Origin: Clarkia xantiana subsp. parviflora
Lineage: Eukaryota > Streptophyta > Magnoliopsida > Myrtales > Onagraceae
NCBI GenBank assembly: GCA_036873135.1
Contig: JAPTYO010000008.1
Coordinates: 32,576,761 to 32,640,760, forward strand
Direction: 5' to 3'
DNA length: 64,000 bases
Shown: piece after piece, positions 10,667-22,258 of the stretch
Layout of the letters: each line of letters opens with the position of its first letter
How positions within the stretch are numbered: position 1 is the stretch's first letter
Made by a program: the position numbers and the translations under genes
Notes under the pieces: generated by a model
Told to the model about the DNA's origin: nothing
What the model saw: only the letters and a program-made list of their open reading frames with translations
Databases searched by the model: none

Positions 10667-11164
10667 CCATTAAATATATGTCAGTAAAAAATAATATAAG
10701 ACATAATTGATTATTATAACAGTCTAAATATAAATTTCTTAGATATCCAGTTTTATGTTTTCATTAGTTTTATCGTTTTTAAAAATATTAATTACGTAAT
10801 CACAAATAATATATCAGTATTCAGTATATTATATTTATATAATATATATTGATATAAATAGATAGATATCTCACGATATACAAAATTTAATTATTTTTTC
10901 AGTTATTTATAACATTAAATTTGAGAATTCTTAGTTAATGAGAATCATCTGTATACTTTAATATTAATAAATTATTTATACATGTTTATAATTATTGGTT
11001 GTGTATTATTTGAAGTGAAAAAGATATATAAATATAATTTGAAAAAAAGAGTGCATTACACTTTTTCAAAATAATAATATAAATAATTAAGTATTTGATA
11101 TGTGAAATTAAGAAATTACACTGTAATATTAAGATAGGACTTATATTTACAAACACCAATAAGT
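9847..11164. repeat. very AT-rich DNA with degenerate long repeats
   Basis: A phrase like gcgatatacaaaatattta near 9841 recurs in altered form near 10370 (gtgatatactaaatttaac) and 10873 (acgatatacaaaatttaat), each followed by similar AT-rich text. This suggests about three diverged copies of a unit near 500 bases. An (AT)n microsatellite occupies about 10639-10667. No coding sequence is seen. Confidence 0.5.
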
Positions 11165-13028
11165 AGTCCCATACGACAACAGCGACAAATAGCTCAAACG
11201 AACAACAATACGGCAACATTCGAAATCAAGTCGAAGCTGTCCTGTAAAATCGAATTTCCAGATTACCTCAAAACGTGACGAAAAGTATCACAATGAACTC
11301 CCCTCGTCGAGACGATTTCGGAAAGGTAAGGACCGCGACGAACAGAGCCCGGGAAGGCGGCGCGTGGCTTACACGCGCCGGCAAGACGAAACTCACGCGG
11401 CGGCGCGTGAGGGCGCGTCTGACCTCTCCTGGTGATTCCGAAGGTGGCGCTGGAATCCTCGTGACAATCTGAGTCGATTGGTGGTGTCAATTTCTGAAAA
11501 CAAGTCAAGGATCAAGCACGAAACTTTCGGGATACATCTAAGCTTTACGACGGTGAAGAAACCATGAACATACAAACAATTTCTGGAAATGATGAAAGAA
11601 TTACCTGCAAAGAAGAAGGAATAATGAATTCCCAAAGTGCTGGAGGAATGATTGGGGATTTGTGTAATTACATATCCCAAAAGATGCCTTGGTGATAAGG
11701 ATTAAATGAGTAACTCATCTACACTCACGCCTAAATACTTACGGTATACTCCACCCTCTCTTCTAAATATCTACTCCTACGTACGTGATTACTTTGATAT
11801 TGCACGTATCAAACTCGTCATTCTACGCATATGTTTCCATATCGCATAATTCATGATTTGATAATCGCTAAGTCGTTTTAAAAGTGTACGGATTATATTT
11901 CTTGTATCGCGTAATTACGATCTTGCCATAACCGTTACTTGTGCATGCATGTTGGTAAAAGCATGTTCGCATGATGTATTGCTAATTGCTTATATCCCTA
12001 ACGGTAATCATACTCGCACGCTACGTATATGCATTCTCTATTGCACTAACCGTGATGACAGGAAATAAAGTCATTCGGTCGGAAAATCAAAGGACGGACG
12101 AAATCAAGATGTCTACGTCCAACCAACGACCAAAACCGAAAGGTTAGTGTCAAGCTCAAATTGGGCACGTATCCTAACTTAAAAATAGAGTCAAGAAAGG
12201 TTTTAAACCGTTACTTGACTCGGGGGCAAGTGATGGATATGTGTCCAATTCGGGTTCGTATTTACGTTTCGGGCCTCGCAAACACACCGAAAATCACATC
12301 AAAACTTGAAAAACGTCTCCCAAGGGGTAAAAACGGTCCGGAAGTGCATTTACGCGCATCCGGACCGGACCTCCGGATTGCAAACAACCCGGACATCCGG
12401 ATTGCAATGCAATCCGGACCTCGCCGAATTGCCCAAATTCGACGAGGTCTTCGACGAGGTCCGGATTGCACTACGGGTATTGCGCGATTACCGTTACATG
12501 AAGAGAAGTCAAGTTCGCATATTACCAATGATGATGACGGTTACCGCTTGCTTTTAGACCGTCATCAAATCGCTTTAAAACCGGGTCCGGTCTCAAGGAA
12601 GCCTATAAATAGGAGACCTTGGCCACCCATTTTCACACATCCTCTCATTTGCCCAACTTTGGTATTTTGAGCTCTGACTTCTCTCTAGAAATATTTTCTC
12701 TCTCTAGAATTACTCTTTTAGCCCTATAGTGACTTAAGCTTCGGAGAGGGCTCCACTAGCACCACCCCCCCCCCCTCTCCGTGCTAGCACCGGTCCTTTG
12801 TGCAGGAATCGACGTCCAGACATCCGGATTTGTGCACAGACCACCGCCTTCTGAGACTCAGACGTCCCCCTGAGACACAACCGCGTTTTGAGACACAAAC
12901 CTTTCCGGGATCAACCGAACACTCGTCAGTGGCACAAACCTCTTCCGGACGAAGGGTTACAGCCCGAAAACCCGCACAACCATACGAACAGACGCGTCCC
13001 CACGACCCAGTTCACCCAGGACGCAACA
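11165..13028 (+). mobile_element. truncated non-autonomous LTR element A2 (3' part)
   Basis: The sequence from 11165 matches the 3' untranslated region of element A from about 37930 onward, then the polypurine tract gactcgggggcaag at 12217-12230, then a full LTR. Everything 5' of this is missing, and the left edge abuts AT-rich spacer. It has no coding capacity. Its LTR ends exactly at 13028, inside the left arm of hairpin element G, so A2 inserted into G; ggtac at 13029-13033 would be the right target duplication. Confidence 0.85.
12231..13028 (+). repeat. 3' LTR of A2
   Basis: It begins TGATGGATATGTGTCC and ends GGACGCAACA, 798 bases, matching both LTRs of element A. A TATAAATA box lies at 12604-12611. 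A C run at about 12764-12776 lies downstream of the presumed start site, as in A. Confidence 0.9.
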
Positions 13029-13475
13029 GGTACCATATGTTTGCAGATTTTTTCTAGTTTTGGTCTAACCGTTACATTCCGTCCCCTTTTTGACATGTTC
13101 AAGTCACGTGATCCACTATAAACTTTAAATTTAGTCCCTCTAATACTTTCTTAACCTTTTTTTTTGTTCAATTTAGTCCCGAAGTTTCAAAATTGACCCC
13201 AATTGGACAATAGGTCCAATTGAATTTTTGAAACTTTGGGACTAAATTGAACTAAAAAAAAGGTTAGGAAAGTATTAGAGGGACTAAATTGAACAAAATT
13301 GAAAGTTTAGGGTGGATCACGTGACTTGTACATGTCAAAAAATGGATGGAATGTAACGGTTAGACCAAAACTAGAAAAAATCTGCAAACATATGGTACCA
13401 AAACTAGGTAAAATAAAACATCATTGATCAAAACCCAAAAGTTGTCAAACATCATGGACCAAAAGACCTGTTAAA
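13029..13475. mobile_element. hairpin (foldback) element G, cut on its left
   Basis: About 175 bases at 13029-13203 pair as a reverse complement with 13216-13398 across a loop of a dozen bases, so the whole unit folds into a hairpin. The right end (13399-13475) has no left partner, because A2 inserted into the left arm and its outer part was lost. The right end matches the terminus of element F (tcaaacat, ggaccaaaagacct, ttaa), so G and F belong to one family. There is no coding capacity. Confidence 0.75.
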
Positions 13476-13655
13476 GTGGACAAAAGTCCACTTTACTCAC
13501 CTATTAAATTCGGCCAGCCACTATGCATAGAGAGACCCATATTTTGGGCCTCTCATGTCAATTGGGATTTGGATCTGGCCCAATATCCTAATGTGACATG
13601 TACACAATTAACTTAGGTAACATATACATATAATGTGCTTCCATTTACGGCGCCT
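13472..13655 (-). repeat. inverted fragment of copia LTR
   Basis: This is the reverse complement of roughly bases 20-215 of the LTR that starts at 13659. Together they form a near-palindrome with a spacer of about 22 bases. Hairpin element G abuts the outer end. It indicates that a second copia LTR lay head to head with element D, or that D's end was duplicated in inverted form. Confidence 0.85.
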
Positions 13656-13995
13656 ATCTGTAAGCATATGGTGATGGGCGCCGTAAATGGAAGCCCATTA
13701 TATGTATATGTTACCTAAGTTAATTGGGTAAATGTCACATTAGGGAATTTTGCCAGACCTAAATCCTTATTTACATGAGAGGCCTAAAATTGGGCCTCCC
13801 TTATACACCAATTGGCCGGCCGAATTATGTAGGTGGCAAAGTAGACTTTTGTCCACTTTGCTCCTCTTATATATATGGGGTGTTAGGGGTTTATTAGGGT
13901 TAATCATAATTCCTCCCTTGTGGTGATTTAAGAGAAAATCCTCTCCCCATAACACATAGAGTTCGGCTGAACCACATCACTACGCCAAGGATGTG

Positions 13996-14406
13996 TGATG
14001 CAGGCGAAACCGAATAGATTTCGGAGATTTTTGGTCGTGATAGTGTTTTTTCGGGCGGACGTTCGAATTTTGGCGCATGAATTGTATTTTTCGATCAGAA
14101 ACGGTGCTCCGGTTCAAAATAACAACTGTGAAATACGCTGCTTTTTGGCCAAATTCCATCGTTTAAGACTTCAAAATCGCGTTTTAATATTATTTCGGGT
14201 CTTTTTTGCAATTTTTAGTTTATTCGGGATTTGTTCGTTATTTTCGGTTATTTCGCAGTTTAGGGTTTTCTATTTAAGACATCGTTGGTCAAATTTGCAT
14301 TCAGTTTTATGATAAATCAGAAAATCGAGGTTTTTTCCTCAAATCGGCGTCAATTTTCGGGTATTCTTAGAATCAACAAATTTGCGCTTCCTATCACGCT
14401 GCATCA
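13996..14406 (+). repeat. 5' LTR of H
   Basis: It begins TGATGCAGGCGAAACC and ends CACGCTGCATCA, 411 bases. The last 213 bases are repeated with a few differences at 15597-15809. Confidence 0.88.
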
Positions 14407-14438
14407 GAGTGGTATCATATTCCATTCGATCCTGCGAG

Positions 14439-15596
14439 ATGCCACCAAGAGGACGTCCACCGGCCGAATGGCGATGTGTTTATGACAACCAACAACGAAT
14501 TATTGAAGAACAACAACGCTGGATCGACGAACTGACCCAGCGATTTGATGACTGCTATTATGAGGAGGAGGTGGAAGACGAAACACCCCCAGCTGAAAAT
14601 CCGTTTGCACGAGTCAACCAACCTGCACAAGATCAGCATTGGGAGATCGGATTTCAGATAGACATACCAGAGTTCGGTGGTGGCCTTAAAGGCGATGAAT
14701 TTCTGGATTGGCTAGCTCAGGTGGAAGAAGTGCTGGATTTCAAGGAGGTTCCAGACGATAAACGTGTGCCCTTGGTTGCTACCCGTCTGCGTGGCCACGC
14801 TCAAGCATGGTGGCAACAATTGAAGAAGTCTCGTGTTCGACTCGGTAAGCAAAAAATCAACACCTAGCATAAGTTTAAGAAAAAAATCAGAGATGCCTTC
14901 TTGCCCTACAATTATGAGGGGGAAGTGTACCAACGCTTCCCGTTGATCCGTCAGGGTGCTCGTTCTGTTGACGATTATACTCAGGAGTTTTACCAATTGC
15001 AAGCTCGTAATGACCTTTCTGAATCTCCAGCTCAGATGGTCTCGCGTTATATTGGTGGTTTGCGTCTGCAATTACAGGATGTGCTGAACATATTTGATCC
15101 TTTAACCGTGACTGATGCATATCAACGTGCTTTCCAAGCAGAAAAGCAGGCAGCTCGCCGTACCAATGTTGGACTCCGCCAATCTGGTTCAGGGGCTGGT
15201 CCTTCGACACCCACCCCTCGTGGAATTACCGAGCAGTCAACCCCTCCAACTGTTCGTGCTGCTACGGCACCCCCTCAAGGTCGTGGTGGCAGAGGACTGA
15301 GATGTTTCAAGTGCGGGGAACCTGGCCATTGACAATCGGAGTGTCGTAAATTAGCTCCTGGCACGCGGGTTCTCTTCTCGAATGATGTTGGTGAGGTAGA
15401 TGACTCTTTTGTTGTTTATGATAATCCTATGTATGGTGATTATTCCCCCAGTGATGACGTAGTTGAGGAGCATGTCACCGGAGATACTGGCCCTCTCTTG
15501 ATGGTTCGACGCACGTTTTTGACTCCTCGGGCCCCGGAGGCAGATTCTTCATGGCTGCGTACCAACCTGTTCCAACTTGGCCGCCACCGAACTCTG
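14439..15596 (+). pseudogene. gag of H (Ty3/gypsy), two nonsense codons, no pol
   Basis: Starting at MPPRGRPPAEW, one frame runs through the gag capsid domain (PEFGGGLKGDEFLDWL, VPLVATRLRG, AWWQQLKKSR, FLPYNYEG, SVDDYTQEF) to a CCHC zinc knuckle (CFKCGEPGH at about 15304-15330). Two in-frame stops interrupt it: TAG at 14865-14867, where relatives have Trp, and TGA at 15330-15332 just after the knuckle's His, where relatives have Arg. Both are single transitions of the type caused by cytosine deamination. Beyond the knuckle the frame continues toward the protease and then hits the deletion junction with the 3' LTR. Confidence 0.85.
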
Positions 15597-15809
15597 TTCG
15601 GGTCTTTTTTGCAATTTTTAGTTTATTCGGGATTTGTTCGTTATTTTCGGTTATTTCGCAGTTTAGAGTTTTCTATTTAAAACATTGTTGGACGAATTTG
15701 CATTCAGTTTTATGATAAATCAGAAAATCGAGGTTTTTTCCTCAAATCGACGTCAATTTTCGGGTATTCTTAGAATCAACGAATTTGCGCTTCCTATCAC
15801 GCTGCATCA
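15597..15809 (+). repeat. truncated 3' LTR of H
   Basis: It is homologous to 14195-14406, and the outer half is missing. It ends CTGCATCA followed by the target duplication ATGTG. Confidence 0.88.
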
Positions 15810-16080
15810 ATGTGCCAATTTGCTTTCGAGCAAACACTCAAGAGAACTGTCTCCTTGCCAAGAATCGATCAGAGGTTTTACTGTGGAGAATATGCTACGT
15901 AGAGCTTCCTTAATTAGAACCTCTACGGGTGCCGACCGGAGGATCGTGAACTCCCTGCAGAAGGATCTTGGGGCTACTGACATTGTTTGAGGTATGTTCG
16001 AAGCTTCCGCTGCGTAATTTCGATTACTTGCATGTAATACGTTTTAATATCCGTAGTGATTACTCCATGTAATCAAACTG

Positions 16081-16092
16081 TGGTATCAGAGC
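16081..16092 (+). other. primer binding site of copia D
   Basis: TGGTATCAGAGC is the standard complement of the 3' end of plant initiator tRNA-Met, used by most Ty1/copia elements. It lies one base after the 5' LTR. Confidence 0.9.
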
Positions 16093-16687
16093 CTGTGTTA
16101 GGAGTTCATGATTTTGCAGTGGTATCCGAAATTTTTCATGATGTTCTTGATTAATTTGATGTTCATGATCTTTAAGAAAAGTGTAATATTTATCAAAATA
16201 AAACATTGGATTGTAAATCTTATTAAAATTTGATCTTAAAATTTGACCACTTGTTCCCAAATATGTGTTTGTGCCAAAATTTTAGTTAAATTACAAGGTA
16301 AATTTTCAATTTCTTGTTCTCCAAGCATAAAATTTCGGCACACTATTTTAAAATTATATTGTTTACCTTATTTTAATTTTTAATTAAGGTAACAATATAT
16401 CTATTATTGGGAACATTACGATAGATTCACATTAATATATAGAAATATATATAACTATCAATATATCTAAAATATTTAAATAGGTTAAAGATTTTATTGA
16501 TAGATTTTAGTTGCCTAAAAGATTGAGAATATATTGTTGATATATGTTTCCCGATTTAAGATATTAACAATAAATAAAATATATATATTTATGTGTTAGC
16601 TGATTTTTACATATATATATATACTATTGATTGATTTATTCTTAAAGATAGAATCTTAGAATAAATATATATATGTTATATTATTGG

Positions 16688-16727
<40 letters not shown>

Positions 16728-18255
16728 ATACTGTAAATTATTTTATATAATTAATGTTACTTGGTGGCTAAGTTAAATTTTTTTTTTTTTTGGACTTTAA
16801 AACCCTACTTGGGCCACAAGTAAACATTTCGGCTCAACCTTTTAAATTTTAATTATTGGGCCGGTTCAATATGTCAAACCGGGACGAATTTAAATCGAAC
16901 CGGGTTTTCTCAATCAGTTCGACATAATTGGGTCGGGTCGGACAGGGGTAAATAAGTGGATCTAACCAAACCGGTTTTGCGTTTTGAACTGAACCATATT
17001 TTTATTTGAACCGGTTCAGACCGAACCAGATTTTAAAATTAAAACCGGACCGAACCGGATTTGTCCGAACCAGACCTGAATCGGATTTTTCAGAACGGAC
17101 CGAACCGGACCAAACCGGACCAAACCGGACCGAAATTGACTGAACCGAATTGATTTTCAAAACCGAATTCAAGTCAATTAAATAAAATATTGTGGTCAAG
17201 TTTTAAAATCCAAATGTTTTGAACTTTAATAGGCCTACACAGTGCTCAAGGTTTGATAACCTTAATGCCTTGTTTCGATTATGGGAATGGATTTCAGAGA
17301 TATATGTTTTTGGGACTGGTATAATTAGAGGGCTGAATTGCAATTTTTTAGTATTCAATATATATATATATATTAATGCATGATTAGAAATGTTGTCTTG
17401 ACTTAGTCAAGCTAGCTGGATATTGCATGTTGTGGGCTGAGCCCTAGTTAAATATATGGAATGCGCACTAGGATAGACATGCTGTGATGGTTAAAAATGC
17501 CTAGGATTCATGCCTAGAATGTTGCGTGATTGAATATAAACATGAATTGCAAATCAGCCCCTAATGTTTAAAATTATTTTAAAATCGAAAACCAGTCGCC
17601 AAATATGTATGATTGTAGTGGAATTTTCATGTTTTGACACGTATGCTAGAATGTTGAGGATGTAGTTGCATTTGATAATTTACATGGAAGTAGAATTATG
17701 TATGCAAGCATGAGTTCCTCGGAACATTAGACGCATGACGCGTAAGCATGAATGTGGTTTGTATGATGAATGTTAATAGCATATGATAATTTGCATGGAT
17801 ACTAGAATTATACATGCATGAGTGAATTCATCGGAATATTTTTCCAAAATAAAAAGGGCCTTTGGGAAAGCCAGGATCGGGTATACTTATTTTAAAATTC
17901 TCGTTCCGGTAATTTGCGATTTAAACCGTTTTTAAGAGACTGGTCTATTGGATAGAAGACGACGATAGTGTGAACTCTTTCAAAACCATCTTCCATTGGT
18001 TTACTGGTGGTCGTTTGGTTTAGATGACTGAGGAATCATTATTTGTCGGGTTCAATCTTAATAGATATCTGATGTATGCAATTATTTCTAAAAATGTTAT
18101 TGTCTCCCTGGTTTTTGCATAATCATCGATGTGTTAGTCATGGCTGCGATCAGCAATGTGATCTCCAAAATAAATAAGGGAGTGAGATTAAACAGCAACA
18201 ATTGTAAGATCTGGAATAAGCGCGCGAGGAGATTAAACAGCAACAATTGTAAGAT
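16093..18255 (+). other. leader of copia D, no gene seen
   Basis: This is about 2.2 kb between the primer site and gag. It contains an (AT)n microsatellite at about 16690-16724 and a segment dense in accggaccgaaccgg-like words at about 16855-17160. A phrase agattaaacagcaacaattgtaaga is partly duplicated around 18185-18255 just before gag. Nothing coding is supported. Confidence 0.6.
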
Positions 18256-18980
18256 TTGGAGCATTTGACCTCAAAACAAGTCAGGCCGGAGGGAGACCTC
18301 ACGGACGAACTGAAGAAATTCCATGATGAATGGGATGCAAAGGATCAGGAAATTCGTTCCGCCTTGTTGTCACTGCTTGAGGATGACATACTCTATGGAT
18401 ATGATCACTATGAGTCTGCCACGGACCTCTGGGACGGTCTTAAGGCAGGGTTTGGTGTTTACACCACAACCTAGAAGTGGTCGTTAAACATTGCTTTAGA
18501 CTCATACAAGATTAATCCCTAGAACACAATGAAGGAGCACATTAGACATATGTCTAACATGCTCGCCGAAATCAAGGAGGCAGGAAAAATCATGATCGAC
18601 GAACAGAAAGTCCAATGCGTGATCTGATCCTTGCCCGACTCTTGGAATAACATGATAATGCACCTTACCCATGCCACTCAACTCGATGACCTCGAGAAAG
18701 TGCGAGTTCACCTCGAGCTGGAAGAGGATCGTCTCAAGGCTGAAAAGCCAAGGGCGGAAATGCATTTTGCATCCTCACATCCAGTTGAGCAAAAAGGTAA
18801 GCGCAAGAGAAAAGGCAAGGAACTTAAGTTTAAGGCTAATAAGCCTTTAGCTCCAAAACCTCATAAGAAGTTCAAGAGAAAGCAATTCGGAGGCAAGGAA
18901 GGTAGGAAAAACAGACATGTAAAGAGGAAACTCGAATGTGTTTTATGTGTGGCGTGAAAGGACACCTTGCCATTGCCTGT
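18256..18980 (+). pseudogene. gag of copia D
   Basis: One frame carries the UBN2-type copia gag core: DLTDELKKFHDEWDAKDQ, ESATDLWDGL, EHIRHMSNMLAEI, SLPDSWNNMIMHL, then a Lys/Arg-rich tail. In-frame stops occur near 18472, 18520 and 18627. The last is TGA where copia E keeps CGA at 43726, so it is a CpG transition. A frameshift near 18935 puts the zinc knuckle (CFMCGVKGHLAIAC, 18939-18980) in another frame. Gag would coat the RNA in the particle; this copy cannot make it. Confidence 0.85.
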
Positions 18981-20889
18981 ACCAATCCTCCTAAGGTACG
19001 TGCTGAAGAATAATGATAACCCCATAAGTTCTTCTAGGACTCCTCATTCTCAAGAGTAATTCAATTCGTCTTTATGGATTACAGAACCGAGAAGGAGAAC
19101 AAGCACATACCTAAGCAACTTGCCCCGAAGATATAAAGATTGAATGAAAGACTTTTTCTTTATTTGCTTTTTTGAAAAAATGAACCTCTGCTTGATTTTC
19201 AGTTTAAGATACATGATAATAATGATGTTCCTTGAAAGATAGGAAACATTTATTTTTGAGCACGTAACAAATGCTCGGTCATAGTATTGATTACCATTCC
19301 CCATGCTATTCGATCTTCTTAATTAGCTGTTTGATGCATTTCTTATATCTTTCTTTGTTAATACTCCATGGAATGAAATAAACTTTAATGGTAATCATGT
19401 TTGAAATGTATTGGATTAAATTGAATTAAATTCATAAATGAAACGATTTAGCCAAGGGTTAAAACTTCGGTAAGATTGCGCTACGCGCAAGTGGACCTCG
19501 AAAAAAGGAACACATCTTCAAAGTATGATTTTAATAATGAAGTGTTTAAATGATGAATTTTCGTTTGCATTCCTTCGGAAATAACTTATTGATAACGTTT
19601 ACATCGGTAAGAAGTAGGCTTCAGAAGCCACCACGACCTTGTAAAAGTATCGACTGACGCATAAGATGAAAACCTAAAAAATGCTCAGTTCGGAGATGGG
19701 ATAAAATCTCAGAGATAAGTTACTAAGTTTGGAAATGAAGAAGGATGAAGTCGGTTAAACGATTTTCCTTCCGTACGCCTTGAACGATAAGTCAGGCTAG
19801 GCATTCAAATCAAATCACACACTTCTGGAAGCATAGTTTATAAACATAATGTTAGAGTCACTTATCAGCTGTTCCCTAAGGGATGATGAGAAGTGATTCA
19901 CATTCATGTAAAAATTTGTTCCACCGAAATCGGTAAAATCACGTCACCATGAAAGCTGAAGAGTGATAATGAGTCAAATCATATCACCATTAATTTGTGC
20001 ATTAAACACGTATTTAGGACAAGAGTATGTCAACTACTCTTTGAAAGTACATGTTTACAGCTTAGAGACATGGTACCATGGTCGAACATGTGACATTATA
20101 TACTTGAGAACGAATTTTCCGATGCATTGACAGTTCAGAATAATGAGTCTTGACAGAATCAAGAGCAAGATATTACAGATAGTAGGTCCCACTTAATTCG
20201 AGTGGGAGAGATTTGAACCAGCAACTCAAGTGAATGACATGGTAAATGATAATGGGAACATTTTCATAATAAATCCAGTGGGAGGACTAAACACCTACTA
20301 CAAGTAATCACTGTTTCTGTTTGGACGAATCAAGTTGAACCTGATTATCATAATGCTGAACCAGGATTTCCACAACTACCTTTAATACCCATTGTTCCCA
20401 GTGGGAGTGATCCGACAAACTTGGTTCCGGATCCTAGTGATCAAGGAATTCATCTTGGAAGTAAAACTCCGAGACCGAGAAGTCGTCAAAGGAAATCTGT
20501 TGGTTATGGTTCAAGTGCTGCTCTTGTACCCATTAGAAGTAATGCTTCGATAAGAAGCGCTATTACGAGTGAGGGAACGGATCCCAATTGGAAGAAATAT
20601 TCTGATAAGATGCATTATATCGAGTGGGAAAGACGTTAAGACTAAAAGACGAAGTAAACAAGCCTAGACGAAAGTCAAAGGCATCGAATTTCTCCAAAGA
20701 AGTACCCCATCTAGAAGAATGATGATCCCACTCTAACAACTGTTGCACTACATTGGAAAGACCACAAGTGGAGAAATGGAGGAAATTAATAAATATGAGA
20801 GATCGCCTTAAATGAAAGCCATTATAGTCTATAGTTGATTTACCTGCTAACTACAGAGGCATATGGATACGGTGATTCCTGAAAGAAGG
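18981..20889 (+). other. copia D interior without recognisable protease or integrase
   Basis: A full copia element needs about 2 kb of protease and integrase here. I see no protease motif, no HHCC and no DDE. A 72-codon frame at 20421-20639 is duplicated with small changes at 25556-25774 as part of the piece carried by F; I do not recognise it. Copia E preserves much of the same non-coding text, so the loss is a property of the family and not of this copy. Confidence 0.6.
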
Positions 20890-22258
20890 CTCACCAGTGA
20901 TGGAAAAGGTCGTACCCAAATTCACGGAGTGGACTTTAACGAAACATACTCACCAACTGTGCGTAAAACCACTGTAAGGGCCATTTATGGTCCTCGTCGC
21001 AGGTTTCGGTTACGAACCTCACAAAATGAGTATTAAGACCACATTCCTCCACGGAAACATAGAGGAAGAGATCTACATGGAGCAACCAGAGGGTTTCATT
21101 ACTCCTGGTAACGAACGTAAAGCTTGTAAACTAAAAAGGTCCATTTACGGTCTTAAACAGTCGTCTCGGCAATGGTACCGCAGATTCCACGAGGAAAACA
21201 TAGGAAACGGATTTGTGAATATTCACGAGGATCCGTGCGTGTATTATAAGACCTCCGGGTCTAAGTATGTCATCTTAACCTTATACGTGGACGACATACT
21301 CATTGCCGCAAACGACGTGAGTTTTATGAACAAATCAAAGTCCTGGTTGGCATCTGTATTTGAGATGAAGGACATGGGAGAGGCCACGTACATCTTAGGC
21401 ATTAAAATTGCTATAGATCGGGCTACCTGGAAATTGTGTCTGTCTCAAGAAGCTTATATCAACAAACTATTGAAAAAAATTAAGATTACAAGATGCCAAA
21501 CCCGTGGATTTTCCGGTTGTATTTGGGTGCGCACTGTCAAAACATGACGTCCCAAAATACCTGGCAGAGCGTGAAAAGGTGAAGGGTGCAGATTATTTGA
21601 GCATGGTCTTTAGTTTGATGTACGCCATGCAATGCACCCGTCCGGATATCTGTTACGCCGTGGACCTAGTAGCATGTTTCCAATCAGATCCTGGCTATCA
21701 ACGTTTAAAAGCTGTAAAAAGAATAATTCGTTATCTGAAAGGTACTGCCGACTACGCGCTGTGCTATGAGGGCAAGAAGATAGAATTAACCGGATACAAT
21801 GACGCCGACCATGGTGGCGATCCAGATGATCGTAATTCCACCACAGGGGGAGTGTTCCTCCTTGCTAATGCCGCCATTTCATGGACGAGCAAGAAGCAAA
21901 TCTGTGTCGCGCTGTCCACGATGGAATCAGAATTCGTAGCTCTCTCTAAGAATGCACAAGAAGCGGTCTGACTCAAAAGCTTCTAACTGCACTGCTTGGT
22001 GGTGATATTGAGAATAAACATGTGAATGTCTTCTCTGACAGTCAAGCAGCCATTGCGGCAGTTAAGAATCCGAAGTACCATAGTAGGACCAAACACATTG
22101 ATGTGAAATATTTCTATGCTAAATATATGGTAGAAGACAATATAATCACTATGGAATACTTGTCCACTGATAATATGATTGCGGACCCATTAACTAAACC
22201 ACTACGCAAGGAGATGTTCGAAAAACACGTAAAACTGCTTGGATTGCGTAGGGTTTAG
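20890..22258 (+). pseudogene. copia D reverse transcriptase and RNase H, frameshifted
   Basis: The RT start (VDFNETYSPTVRKTT) is in one frame. RT continues at 20987-21547 with KTTFLHGNIEEEIYMEQPEG, KLKRSIYGLKQSSRQWY and the catalytic YVDDILIA. RNase H follows in a third frame at 21504-21971 (MQCTRPDICYAV, RYLKGTADYAL, TGYNDADHGG, SKKQICVALSTMESEF) and in another at 22022-22258 (DSQAAIA, TKHIDVKY, DNMIADPLTKPL). At least three frameshifts or stops separate the parts. The motif order and spacing are typical of Ty1/copia. 20073-21269 is nearly identical to 25208-26403 in element F. Confidence 0.88.

Larger units (their letters stand above)
13996..15809 (+). mobile_element. internally deleted Ty3/gypsy element H
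   Basis: The element is flanked by a perfect 5-bp target duplication ATGTG (13991-13995 and 15810-15814) inside the copia LTR. It consists of a 411-base 5' LTR (13996-14406), a TGGTATCA primer start at 14410, most of gag, and then a direct jump into the last 213 bases of the 3' LTR (15597-15809). Everything from protease to integrase, plus the first half of the 3' LTR, is deleted. The gag type and the initiator-tRNA-like primer site suggest a chromovirus-related lineage. Confidence 0.92.
13659..16079 (+). repeat. 5' LTR of copia D, interrupted by element H
   Basis: The LTR begins TGTAAGCATATGG. Its two halves, 13659-13995 and 15810-16079, match the 3' LTR at 43106-43681, which has no insertion. 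A run of TATATATAT near 13868 precedes the conserved ggggtgttaggggttt segment. It ends with gtaatcaaact just before the primer site. Confidence 0.85.
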
